Source: an uncultured Bacteroidota bacterium (GTDB lineage: Bacteria; Bacteroidota; Bacteroidia; Chitinophagales; Chitinophagaceae). From it: 49,552 nt of DNA. Each line of letters begins with the position of its first letter. Position 1 is the stretch's first letter. Positions 17,891 through 25,954 of the stretch are shown one piece after another. Both the position numbers and the translations under genes were made by a program. Below the pieces are notes generated by a model. The model was not told where the DNA came from. It saw only the letters and a list, made by a program, of their open reading frames with translations, and ran no database searches. The DNA lies in contig CAIUZK010000235.1 of the NCBI GenBank assembly GCA_903903635.1, forward strand, positions 1 through 49,552, read 5' to 3'.

Positions 17891-19855
17891 TTAATGGGTA
17901 ATTACAAACCTGCCATTGGTACTAAAACCATCGGCGGCTATACTATATATATATGTACCATCGGGTAAATCAGCCGTATTAAATGCTGCATTCTGATTTT
18001 TTCCTGCTGTTGCGGTAATATTCTGAGTTGCAACCACTTTCCCGGTCATATCAGAAATACGCACGGTAACCAGTCGACCAGTTGTACAGACAAAAGGTAT
18101 ATTGATCAGGTTATTGGCAGGGTCGGGCCATGGCTGACCGATGGTAAGCGGCCTGTTATTGCCGGGCACAGCAGTACGATCTACAGGTACCGTACCGAAA
18201 TACATCCGGATAAAAGGCACGTAGCCGTCGAAGCCTGTATCAGACATTATATGATTGCGGAATGTATGACTACCATCATTGAATGATGTGTCGGAAACGT
18301 AAATTGTACCCGTAATACCAGGTACTCGATGTGCTTTTGATGCAAATATTGCCATGTCGGTATGCAGGTTTTTGCATTGTAATACGGCGGCATAGGAAGT
18401 ACCCGGATGTAAAACAAAATGCCCAACACCCCCCGAAGCCCCTGTATCGATACGGAAATCGGCCCAGTGGGTACTTGTAAAAGTTGAAATGTCGGCAGCA
18501 ACAATTGGCCGGGATACAGAAGTACCTTCGTAGGTCCATGCCGTATCCGTTTTGTGTTTTGAATACAGTTGCACACTAACCCTGCTGCCGGTATTGGGCG
18601 AATTGGTTAACGGCGAGAAACCCACACCAAAACCAGATATTGTATCTCCGACAGCAGCAGCAGGCACATCGAAACGGGTACCAATAAAATAAGTGGATGC
18701 AGGCGAAAAGAAGGTTGCATTATTCACAATGAAATTAGTAATCCCCAGTGAATCATTTTGCATCCAGATAGAATCTGTTACCGTGAAATTCAGGCTATCC
18801 ATGTTATTTCCGGCATCCGCATCGCCCGGCAGGCCCGAGGCATAGGCGCATGTGTAGAGCCCGGTTGAGGTAGGTTTAAATGCAGGAAACCAGGAAACCG
18901 AATCTTTGGCAGCATACGGAAGATTGGGAAATGTATTGCTTTGCGTATAAACAGATGTACCTCCCCGAATAATATTCAACGATCCCGGAACATTGGTTTC
19001 GGCATTAGCCCCATAGTTGGATAGGAAAATACCGGGGTAGATACTGTCGGTAAATGCAAGTGGCGTACAGGAAACAGTCCCATTATAAGCCGTAGCAACC
19101 GGTGCCAGCAGGTACGGTTTGGATATGCCCGCGTCATGCGGCTCCAGTTCGGTAATCGTCATATCATCAACCATCCATGAAAGGTCGTAGAAACTATCAC
19201 CGAAATATACATATCGTATATATACGGCTGCATGGCCTGCAGCAGCTGAGCTTATATCCACATGTATCAATTCTGTATTGGCAGTTATTTCGCCAAAATC
19301 GAGGTTATTATTATGCTCAACCGGGTATCTTGTATAGGTTGCAAAAGCAGGATCGGTACTTACCCAAATCTCACAGGTATCATCTACATGGCCGTAATAT
19401 TCTTCAAAATTGAGGCGCACAGTAGGGTGGCCGGTGCAATTGTAAGCGGGAGACTGCAGCCATGCCGCAGGTGAGCAGGAGCAATCAAAATTAATTGAGT
19501 CAGCATCAAATATCATCCAGCCATTAGCCGCAGTTGAGGAGTGCATATAGCCCAGAGAATTGGATGAGGTAGATGAATCGACTGACCAATGCCAGCTACC
19601 CGTACCATGAAAGGAGCCCGATGTCCATCCGGTTGGGAGGGTGGTATCGGTGCCTGTGCCGAAATTCTCGCTCGCGATAGGCACTGCAGTTGTTTTGGAA
19701 AGCGGGCGGGCAGATCTGGAGGCACTTTTCGAACTGGTATTTATCTGCAAAGTGTTAGGGCCACTTTTTTGCCTGGAATAATGATTGGGGTTAAGCTGTG
19801 CATTTGCGTTTGACAGGCCTATAGCTGCCACCAGCATTAATAGTAGTTTTTTCAT
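17891..19855 (-). CDS. Secreted T9SS sorting-domain protein, unknown function
   Basis: The 654-residue protein starts with a signal peptide (MKKLLLMLVAAIGLSNANAQ). The middle has a jelly-roll-like region (about 60-240) with WMIFDADSINFD, AWLQSPAYNCTG and YIRYVYFGDSFYDLSWMVDDM, as in MAM-like or choice-of-anchor domains. Ig-like segments follow. The C-terminus is T9SS type A-like, but the usual YPNP motif is changed to WPDPANN; the later parts VRISDMTGKVV and LPDGTYIYSI are normal. It is predicted to be exported and processed at the surface. Function is unknown. Confidence 0.85.
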   Translation of the reverse strand: MKKLLLMLVAAIGLSNANAQLNPNHYSRQKSGPNTLQINTSSKSASRSARPLSKTTAVPIASENFGTGTDTTLPTGWTSGSFHGTGSWHWSVDSSTSSNSLGYMHSSTAANGWMIFDADSINFDCSCSPAAWLQSPAYNCTGHPTVRLNFEEYYGHVDDTCEIWVSTDPAFATYTRYPVEHNNNLDFGEITANTELIHVDISSAAAGHAAVYIRYVYFGDSFYDLSWMVDDMTITELEPHDAGISKPYLLAPVATAYNGTVSCTPLAFTDSIYPGIFLSNYGANAETNVPGSLNIIRGGTSVYTQSNTFPNLPYAAKDSVSWFPAFKPTSTGLYTCAYASGLPGDADAGNNMDSLNFTVTDSIWMQNDSLGITNFIVNNATFFSPASTYFIGTRFDVPAAAVGDTISGFGVGFSPLTNSPNTGSRVSVQLYSKHKTDTAWTYEGTSVSRPIVAADISTFTSTHWADFRIDTGASGGVGHFVLHPGTSYAAVLQCKNLHTDMAIFASKAHRVPGITGTIYVSDTSFNDGSHTFRNHIMSDTGFDGYVPFIRMYFGTVPVDRTAVPGNNRPLTIGQPWPDPANNLINIPFVCTTGRLVTVRISDMTGKVVATQNITATAGKNQNAAFNTADLPDGTYIYSIAADGFSTNGRFVITH

Positions 19856-20119
19856 GTGGTTTGTTTGAATAATGTGAGTAATAAAAAAATCCCAACCAAC
19901 TCCTGCTGATTGAATTGCAAAGTACTAAATCAATAGTTATGAATATAAATGCCGTTTGATACAAAAAGGTTGCACGAGGGATAAATTAACATGAGTTTGG
20001 CAAAAGGGGGAGACCCCAAAGCATAAACCCCCTTCCCCTCCCGTTATAAAAACGGGACCTTGTGCCGGGGAGTACGTTGGAATCAGATTTTCAACATAGC
20101 AACTCTGATTGAGGGGGCG

Positions 20120-20172
20120 AATTGCACACTGCGCAAGAAATATTTTGTTGCGCACTTTTTTATTGATAATCA
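20120..20172. repeat. 53-bp repeat element, copy 1
   Basis: These 53 bases recur without mismatch at 20375-20427. Inside is an inverted repeat TGCGCAA / TTGCGCA with an 11-base loop, followed by a T-rich run, so the transcript could fold as a terminator-like hairpin. Confidence 0.75.
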
Positions 20173-20374
20173 GGCAATTAACTACTGGTAATTGCGCATT
20201 TTGGGATTGAGTGTGCAATTCTGTCTGAATCAGAATTTACTGGATTTTAGAATTAACAGAATTTAATTGCGATATAATAATTGTATACCACATTCATGTA
20301 AACTTGAGAGTGCCTCGTCCTGAAACTGGTATACCTGGTTAGATAATCCTGTATTTTGTTTATTGCAATTGCAA

Positions 20375-20427
20375 AATTGCACACTGCGCAAGAAATATTT
20401 TGTTGCGCACTTTTTTATTGATAATCA
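20375..20427. repeat. 53-bp repeat element, copy 2
   Basis: Identical to the copy at 20120-20172, in direct orientation and 255 bases away. It carries the same TGCGCAA / TTGCGCA hairpin and T run. Confidence 0.75.
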
Positions 20428-20512
20428 AGACCCCAAAACCCTCCCGTTGAAGAAACGGGATCTAATTCCAGGACTTCACAGGAGGATGGATTTTCAGCTT
20501 CATAACTTGATA

Positions 20513-20570
20513 TGTTGATTGGTTGATTGGTTGAATAGTTGATTGATAAGTTGATAAGTTGATAAGTTGA
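20513..20570. repeat. TTGATAAG/TTGATTGG array
   Basis: Tandem units TTGATTGG, TTGAATAG and TTGATAAG form a short array. Its reverse complement matches the array at 161-295 almost unit by unit. Confidence 0.6.
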
Positions 20571-20614
20571 GCGCTCTCCATTACCCTTTCCAGGCGAAGC
20601 AATATTGCACTCAT

Positions 20615-22231
20615 TTACAATCCATGGCAGCGTTTGTATTTCTTACCGCTGCCACAGGGGCATGGTGCATTTTTTGAAACGTTCAGATATAACTTTTTGT
20701 CCTCCGGCTTATCAATAGTAACTGATTGCCGTTCCTTTTCTTTTAGTATCCGTTTATTGAGAACCTCATTAAGTTCCTGACCGAACAGTTCGTCACTATC
20801 GCCATCATCATCATCGCTATCGTTATCATCCCTGTTGATTTCCTTCAGATAGCCGAGATGCTCATATATGTTATCGTATGCATCATATTCAAACGGAGCC
20901 CTGTCTTCATCCATCATAGCCTGTTCGCACTCATCAGGTGTACCTTCATCCCCTATTACCATATCAAGCTCATATAATTTACTGATCAGTCCCATAAGCT
21001 CTGTAGCACGAATATTTATGGCAGTTGAGACAAGGCAATCAACCACGTCCGGGTCTGCTAAATAGCAGTCTTCACTGTGACCAATATAATACTCCAATAC
21101 TTCCTGTATGGCTGTAACCACATAGTGCCGAGAATGAGGCATATAGACTACAAACTGAGCCAGCAGGTCGGCCATCATCATTTTAGAGTAACTATTGCCT
21201 GGGCGCTGCAGCAGGAAATCTTTAACAGCCTGTAGCCTGGTATCAGAAAATGTTTTGAAATACGGCAATATCAAGGTTCCAAGGTCATCCCCAACCCAGA
21301 ACTCAATATATTTTTCGGGCTGGCCCAATAACTGAAAGACACCTGCAAATGTGTTTTCATCATCGAGGTAGGCTGCCAGCAGCAATGCATGTAATACAGC
21401 CGGGGTCCATTCGTCATTTTCCCGGCAATATTCAGCGCTCTCAATAGCTGAAAACAGGATATGGCCCACCTCTGCCAGCAAGGCTTCTTTATTATGTACT
21501 ATGTTGTCTTCAAGTTTTTGCACATCAATATGCCACAATTCAACGTTATAAAGAAATTGAAACAGAGCAGATGCAGGTATAACCGGAACAACGCGTTGTG
21601 GCAATGTGGGCTCAACTATCTGAAAATCACTCCGGTAGTTTTCATCCTCATCCTCTTCATCACGCATTGCGGCCTTCAACGTCGAAACAATTTGCGACAT
21701 CTCGTTAATAAACTCATTATTGTCATCCACTTTTTCAACCAGCGCTATCTGTTCTTCTGCCTTTTCATAATGCCCGGTCATTGTCAGATAATGAATAACA
21801 TTTGACATAAATGTTTCGTATTCCATCAGGTCAAATTCTTTACGGGCAGGAAAATGAAAACCAATGTCGAAGTTATTTTTAAAATAATCTCCAACCTTAC
21901 CAGTTTCATATAAATCAAGGAGCCTGGCTATCTGGCTAGTTCGCCCCAGTACAAAATCGGGAAAACGCTGAGATAAATCTCTGAATAGTTTATCGGCTTC
22001 GGTATTTTCATTCTTCGTAACGTACCAATTAGCAAGGAAATATTTAAGTATTGGCACATTCGGGTATTTATTAATCAGTTTGCCCAGCCTGTCTTTAGTT
22101 GAAGCCTTCCCTTTTAAAGCGCCTTCAAATAAATCACCTAATTCGACGGAGATAACATCGGGAACCCGGACAGCTTTATCTGATGACGGCTCATCGGTAA
22201 CGATCCTGTAATTTTTCAAAGGAATTTGCAC
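20615..22231 (-). CDS. SEC-C motif protein
   Basis: The 538-residue protein ends with a complete SEC-C zinc-binding motif, NAPCPCGSGKKYKRCHG. The N-terminal two thirds look like helical, TPR-like segments (YPNVPILKYFLANWYVTKNE, YLTMTGHYEKAEEQIALVEK). An acidic stretch (NRDDNDSDDDDGDSDE) lies shortly before the SEC-C part. No signal peptide. SEC-C tails usually mediate zinc and protein binding; the function of this architecture is unknown. The start is a GTG at 22231; the next in-frame ATG is more than 100 codons in and would remove conserved-looking sequence, so the GTG is preferred with some doubt. Confidence 0.82.
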   Translation of the reverse strand: MQIPLKNYRIVTDEPSSDKAVRVPDVISVELGDLFEGALKGKASTKDRLGKLINKYPNVPILKYFLANWYVTKNENTEADKLFRDLSQRFPDFVLGRTSQIARLLDLYETGKVGDYFKNNFDIGFHFPARKEFDLMEYETFMSNVIHYLTMTGHYEKAEEQIALVEKVDDNNEFINEMSQIVSTLKAAMRDEEDEDENYRSDFQIVEPTLPQRVVPVIPASALFQFLYNVELWHIDVQKLEDNIVHNKEALLAEVGHILFSAIESAEYCRENDEWTPAVLHALLLAAYLDDENTFAGVFQLLGQPEKYIEFWVGDDLGTLILPYFKTFSDTRLQAVKDFLLQRPGNSYSKMMMADLLAQFVVYMPHSRHYVVTAIQEVLEYYIGHSEDCYLADPDVVDCLVSTAINIRATELMGLISKLYELDMVIGDEGTPDECEQAMMDEDRAPFEYDAYDNIYEHLGYLKEINRDDNDSDDDDGDSDELFGQELNEVLNKRILKEKERQSVTIDKPEDKKLYLNVSKNAPCPCGSGKKYKRCHGL

Positions 22232-22321
22232 AGAATTATTTTTTGCAAAAATAACAGTGATTTTTGTAAACGATTAAAAAAAAGTGTTCAGATCAATCAT
22301 TTCCGGAAACCCGGGGGGCAA

Positions 22322-22621
22322 TTATTTACTCAATAGCTGGGGCGATACATTCCATTGTCCCTGATCTTTAGTCTTAATTGTAGCCGTTTTTTGGTTGAGT
22401 CTCACGATCTGGCCAGAACGTTGCGTTCCATCATTTCCCTTCCAGTAAACCGTATCGCCTACATTAAATTTTGCCATGAAGTACAACGATCCTGCTTTCT
22501 GCATCAAACGGATCCTGTCAGCCGACATTCTGTTAATCATAATGAGCTCATCATAAGTGAGCTCATTTATCAAAGCTTCAAACTTCCGGGCTGCATCCTT
22601 TGGATCATTGAATTGCTGCAT
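22322..22621 (-). CDS. Small conserved protein with SH3/KOW-like C-terminus
   Basis: From the ATG at 22621 the protein has 99 residues. The N-terminal half is helical (DPKDAARKFEALINELTYDEL). The second half (AKFNVGDTVYWKGNDGTQRSGQIVRLNQKTATIKT) has the small beta-barrel look of KOW or SH3-like domains: a VGDxVxW strand, a glycine turn, and GxIVRLNxKTA. A TTG five codons upstream is possible but less likely. It is 90 bases upstream of the SEC-C gene on the same strand and may share its transcript. Function is unknown. Confidence 0.7.
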   Translation of the reverse strand: MQQFNDPKDAARKFEALINELTYDELIMINRMSADRIRLMQKAGSLYFMAKFNVGDTVYWKGNDGTQRSGQIVRLNQKTATIKTKDQGQWNVSPQLLSK

Positions 22622-22660
22622 TGAAATGAATTTCAAACAAAAATAAAAAAAATGATGCCA

Positions 22661-22755
22661 TTAAAAATATTTTATGATCCCCCGCTTCCGCACTTCCTCC
22701 TCATAGCCTTCCATAAATACCGCCTTTGTATCCAGCTTGAATTTCGTGATGCTTA
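22661..22755 (-). pseudogene. Possible C-terminal gene stub cut by the MITE
   Basis: On the minus strand a frame ending at 22661 reads ITKFKLDTKAVFMEGYEEEV, then RKRGIIKYF and a stop. Its composition looks protein-like. It runs directly into the MITE at 22756, where a stop codon closes it. If the element is removed, the frame extends only about ten codons further before a stop, so the evidence for a broken gene is weak. Confidence 0.25.
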
Positions 22756-22954
22756 GGCATTGTTAAAAAATAACTGAATACATTCTAACCTGTTCTTTTC
22801 CATTTTCTCTGCATTGCCGAAAGCTTTCGGGATTAAATAGGCTTGCTATTCGCGGCTCTGACAACTTAATAAACATGCCTTCGCTAAAGCTATGGCAGTT
22901 AATAAAAGAAAAATAATCAAGTCATAATTGTACTATTTATTTCTTAACAATGCC
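22756..22954. mobile_element. MITE copy 1, 199 bp
   Basis: A non-coding element with terminal inverted repeats GGCATTGTTAAAAAATAA and TTATTTCTTAACAATGCC (17 of 18 bases pair). It is flanked by a TTA direct repeat (22753-22755 and 22955-22957), a target duplication of the TNA type. A near-identical 191-bp copy lies at 39406-39596. The ends resemble those of IS5-superfamily elements as I remember them. It has no transposase, so an autonomous partner elsewhere is inferred. The promoter of the tatD gene begins 27 bases beyond its right end. Confidence 0.85.
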
Positions 22955-22981
22955 TTAGTGTAAAGCAAAATTTCAATTTTA

Positions 22982-23014
22982 TTGATTATATATGGGGTAA
23001 AGTGCGTATATTTG
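22982..23014 (+). promoter_or_regulatory. Bacteroidota-type promoter of tatD-tcdA
   Basis: TTG at 22982-22984, 22 bases, then TATATTTG at 23007-23014 match the TTG-N(17-23)-TAnnTTTG consensus. The start codon follows 20 bases later. Confidence 0.7.
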
Positions 23015-23034
23015 TTTTATTAAATTGAGTAGTT

Positions 23035-23721
23035 ATGCTCAAAATATTACCTTCTCCTTCTGCCATGAATCAGTATTATGATTGCCATAGCCATATGATG
23101 GCACCACCGAGCAAGGATAGCCTTGTTATCAACAATATGTATACGGGTTTTGAAGATGCCGGCAAGGGATCGCCCTGTAGCCTGGGCATTCACCCCTGGC
23201 ATATAGACAACCATGTGCATGATCTTTATACGCTGACCAAATACCTTAACCTTCCGAATGTGTGGGCGGTGGGCGAGTGCGGTCTGGACAAGGTGAGGGG
23301 TGCAGAATGGGCGGTTCAATTGATTGTGTTCAGGAAGCAGATAGGTCTTGCCAACAGCTATGGCAAGCCATTGATGGTGCATTGTGTGCGGGCTTTTGAA
23401 GAGTTGCTGATGGAGATGACCTTGCATCCGGCAGTAATACCTGTGGTGATACATGGGTTTAATAATAAAAAGGAAGTTGCCCGGCGGTTGCTTGCTCAGG
23501 GTTTTTATCTTTCTTTTGGCAGCGCTTTATGCAAGCCGGGATCACAGGCCGCTACTGTGCTCAGGAATATGCCGGCAGACCGTATTTTGCTGGAAACAGA
23601 TGATGCGGTAATTCCGATAAAGGATATATACAGCATGGCTGCCGACATTCGTAAAACCGATGCAAATGATCTTATTTTGCAGGTAAGAGCGAATTTTAAA
23701 AAAGTATTCAAACATGACTGA
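23035..23721 (+). CDS. TatD family metal-dependent hydrolase
   Basis: The 228-residue protein has the TatD metal-site series: DCHSHM near residue 16, AVGECGLD near 80, MVHCVRAFEEL near 120, IHGFNN near 140 and LLETDD near 185. TatD enzymes are metal-dependent nucleases or hydrolases of the amidohydrolase fold. It is shorter than E. coli TatD (about 260), as in other Bacteroidota members. The ATG at 23035 is used; one at 23065 (MNQYYDCHSH) would also keep all motifs. The stop overlaps the start of tcdA by eight bases, so both are expressed from the promoter at 22982. Confidence 0.9.
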   Translation: MLKILPSPSAMNQYYDCHSHMMAPPSKDSLVINNMYTGFEDAGKGSPCSLGIHPWHIDNHVHDLYTLTKYLNLPNVWAVGECGLDKVRGAEWAVQLIVFRKQIGLANSYGKPLMVHCVRAFEELLMEMTLHPAVIPVVIHGFNNKKEVARRLLAQGFYLSFGSALCKPGSQAATVLRNMPADRILLETDDAVIPIKDIYSMAADIRKTDANDLILQVRANFKKVFKHD

Positions 23722-24445
23722 TACGGGCTGGCTTTCCAGGACTGAATTGCTGATAGGAAAGGAGGGGCTGGATCGGCTAATAAATGCACATGTGCTCATT
23801 GTGGGCATGGGTGGCGTTGGTTCTTTTGCGGCTGAATTTATTTGCAGGTCGGGAGTGGGCGCAATGACCATAATAGACGGGGATGTGATAGACCCGACTA
23901 ACCGTAACAGGCAACTACCGGCACTGGCAACCACTCATGGACAGGTGAAAGTTGCGGTGATGGGGGAGCGGCTGTTGCAGATAAACCCGGAGCTAAAACT
24001 GAACATGGTGCGTGAATTTGTGCAGCCCGGGCGGGTTGATGATATGCTGAAAGGCGACTATGACTATGTGATAGATGCCATAGACAGTATAACCCCGAAG
24101 CTTACTTTTATGAAGGCAGCTTATGCCAGCGGGCTGCCCCTGGTAAGCTCGATGGGGGCTGGTGGCAAGGTGGACCCTACCATGCTGGAAGTGGCCGATA
24201 TCTCGAAGACCTACAATTGCCCGTTTGCACAGCAGGTGCGCAAGATGCTTAAGGCGCATGGTATCTATAAAGGTATCAAGGCGGTTTTCTCACCGGAAAA
24301 GAATAATAAAGACTCTCTTATAATGACCGATGGCTCCAACTTCAAAAAGTCGGCATATGGTACTATGTCTTATATGCCTGCAGCATTTGGCGGCGTAGTG
24401 GCATCGGTGGTTATCAGGGACCTGCTGGGAGCAACCAACGGGTAA
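23714..24445 (+). CDS. tcdA: tRNA threonylcarbamoyladenosine dehydratase
   Basis: TcdA uses ATP to cyclise the t6A modification at tRNA position 37 to ct6A. The 243-residue protein shows the E1-like nucleotide-binding start LIVGMGGVGSFAAEF, the acidic strand TIIDGDVID and the PTNRNRQ motif that distinguish TcdA from MoeB and ThiF. It overlaps the tatD-like gene by eight bases, a linkage often seen in Bacteroidota. No CxxC zinc site is apparent. Confidence 0.92.
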   Translation: MTDTGWLSRTELLIGKEGLDRLINAHVLIVGMGGVGSFAAEFICRSGVGAMTIIDGDVIDPTNRNRQLPALATTHGQVKVAVMGERLLQINPELKLNMVREFVQPGRVDDMLKGDYDYVIDAIDSITPKLTFMKAAYASGLPLVSSMGAGGKVDPTMLEVADISKTYNCPFAQQVRKMLKAHGIYKGIKAVFSPEKNNKDSLIMTDGSNFKKSAYGTMSYMPAAFGGVVASVVIRDLLGATNG

Positions 24446-24715
24446 TGGTGCAATAATAACTGCCTCGTCCTGAAATAGGTTTGTATTACATTCGACCCGG
24501 GTCATGGTTGGAGGCAATTACCAAATATGCAGGACTGTTCCAGCGCTGCAAGTTGATTAACTGTTACAACCTACATCACGCAAGTGAAATACTGTTAAAA
24601 TAACACCGTGTTCATCACAGTGATATTCAATAACTTATAGATGGTTGTGCAGAAAGAACACCAACAGCGGCGGAACCTGTTTGAAATCGCTTAGGAACGT
24701 TAATGACATTGATGT
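24446..24715. other. Intergenic region with possible insertion remnants
   Basis: It contains the box TGCCTCGTCCTGAAA (24461-24475), also present at 20311-20325, and a TAGGAACGTTAATG motif at 24692-24705. A short frame at 24641-24694 ends QKEHQQRRNLFEIA and stops, which reads like a protein C-terminus but is only 17 codons from an ATG. No complete gene is seen. Confidence 0.4.
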
Positions 24716-25954
24716 TTAATGGTATAATGTCTCCTCCAGCATTTTATAGAGCTTAGCTGCATTATCAGCAAAGCTACCCCACTCGCTGACTATAAAGGCT
24801 CTGGCATTTTTTCCTAATGAAGCCATTTTTTCAGGGTTAGTAATTAATGCAGCCAGCTCTTTTGCCAATAAGTCTGGTCGTTTGGGTGGAACCATTATTC
24901 CGGTCATACCTTGTTCTATTAATTCAGGATGGCCACAAACATTTGTTGTGATTACCGGCAATCCGGATGCCATAGCTTCCACTACCGAATTAGCTATTCC
25001 TTCCCAATGTGATGGCAAGCAAAACAAATCACTGGCCTGATAATACCTGTTCACCTGGCCGGGGTCTACTTCTCCCAAATTCAGAAAATTTTCTAAAAGC
25101 CCATATTTTTCAGCTTCATTTTCCAGCTTAAATTCCTCTGGTCCTGAATGGGCACATGCAATGATAAAATTATTATTGCTTTTTTTTATTTCATTCAGGG
25201 CAGCAAACAGATCAAGCCAGCCCTTCCTTACAATCGCCGAACCAACAACGAGTATTATCGATTTTCCGGCAGGAAAATTCAGTTCTTTCTTCAATGCCTG
25301 CTTTTCGGTATCAGTTACCGGTCTGAAAAACTCATAATTTACTCCTCTTCTTATAGTATCAAAGGGTAAATTTTCTTCCAGTATTTTGTTTGCCTCATTA
25401 CCAATATACTTTGCCACAGCAAACCGTCTGTCGGCCTGGTGCATCACAGTCTGGAACAGCTTAAACCTTTCAGGGCTGCTTTGCGGCCAGATCAATACAT
25501 CATCACCTATCATAAGTATAGCCGACCTGATGCCTAAAGAATGCGCAGCTTCCTGTACCATTTCGGCATCAGGAAGCCATTGCGAATAAAAAATATCAGT
25601 ACCGGATTCCAATACAATTTTATGATCTTTGAAAAACCTGGTTATTGACTCAATATAGCGTTGACGATATGTTTTTTTGAACAGGCGGCTTGGCTTCCTG
25701 TTATCAATCCTGGGGTGGTAAACAGTAATTCCATCAAATACCCTTTCAATAGGGTAATTCAATTCCGCAGATTTTCCCCAGTCATTATGCAATTTGCAGA
25801 ATATCGATGCAGGATGCCAGTATACAGGTTGGATCACCGCTATTGTTGCACCGTTTTCCACTAAACCCTTATACTGTCTGTGGGCAAAAATACTTGCCAT
25901 TTTTAAACCAGGAAAATCATAAGGATAACTGGAAGGGAATGCCCATATTCTCAT
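24716..25954 (-). CDS. Glycosyltransferase family 4 protein
   Basis: The 412-residue protein is a GT-B enzyme of the GT4 type. The C-terminal domain has the donor-binding pattern HWEGIANSVVEAMASGLPVI with both Glu residues of the EX7E motif, followed by TNVCGHPELI. The N-terminal domain starts MRIWAFPSSYPYDFPGLKMASIF. It should transfer an activated sugar to a polysaccharide, lipid or small molecule; the acceptor is unknown. It is the last gene of a three-gene unit after the epimerase, whose stop codon it directly precedes without a gap. No membrane helix, so it acts on the cytoplasmic side. Confidence 0.92.
   Translation of the reverse strand: MRIWAFPSSYPYDFPGLKMASIFAHRQYKGLVENGATIAVIQPVYWHPASIFCKLHNDWGKSAELNYPIERVFDGITVYHPRIDNRKPSRLFKKTYRQRYIESITRFFKDHKIVLESGTDIFYSQWLPDAEMVQEAAHSLGIRSAILMIGDDVLIWPQSSPERFKLFQTVMHQADRRFAVAKYIGNEANKILEENLPFDTIRRGVNYEFFRPVTDTEKQALKKELNFPAGKSIILVVGSAIVRKGWLDLFAALNEIKKSNNNFIIACAHSGPEEFKLENEAEKYGLLENFLNLGEVDPGQVNRYYQASDLFCLPSHWEGIANSVVEAMASGLPVITTNVCGHPELIEQGMTGIMVPPKRPDLLAKELAALITNPEKMASLGKNARAFIVSEWGSFADNAAKLYKMLEETLYH

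Larger units (their letters stand above)
19856..20614. other. Non-coding island with nested repeats
   Basis: No convincing gene lies here; a 93-codon frame at 19937-20218 overlaps the repeats and has no coding features. The island contains two CCCGTT/AACGGG hairpins (20039-20057 and 20442-20460), each near an AGACCCCAAA box, two identical 53-bp elements, one TGCCTCGTCCTGAAA box (20311-20325) between inverted GTATACCA sites, and a TCAACTTA-family array (20513-20570). Confidence 0.6.

Noticed and set aside
19937-20218. 93-codon minus-strand frame
   Set aside because: It spans the 53-bp repeat and a hairpin, and its composition does not look protein-like.
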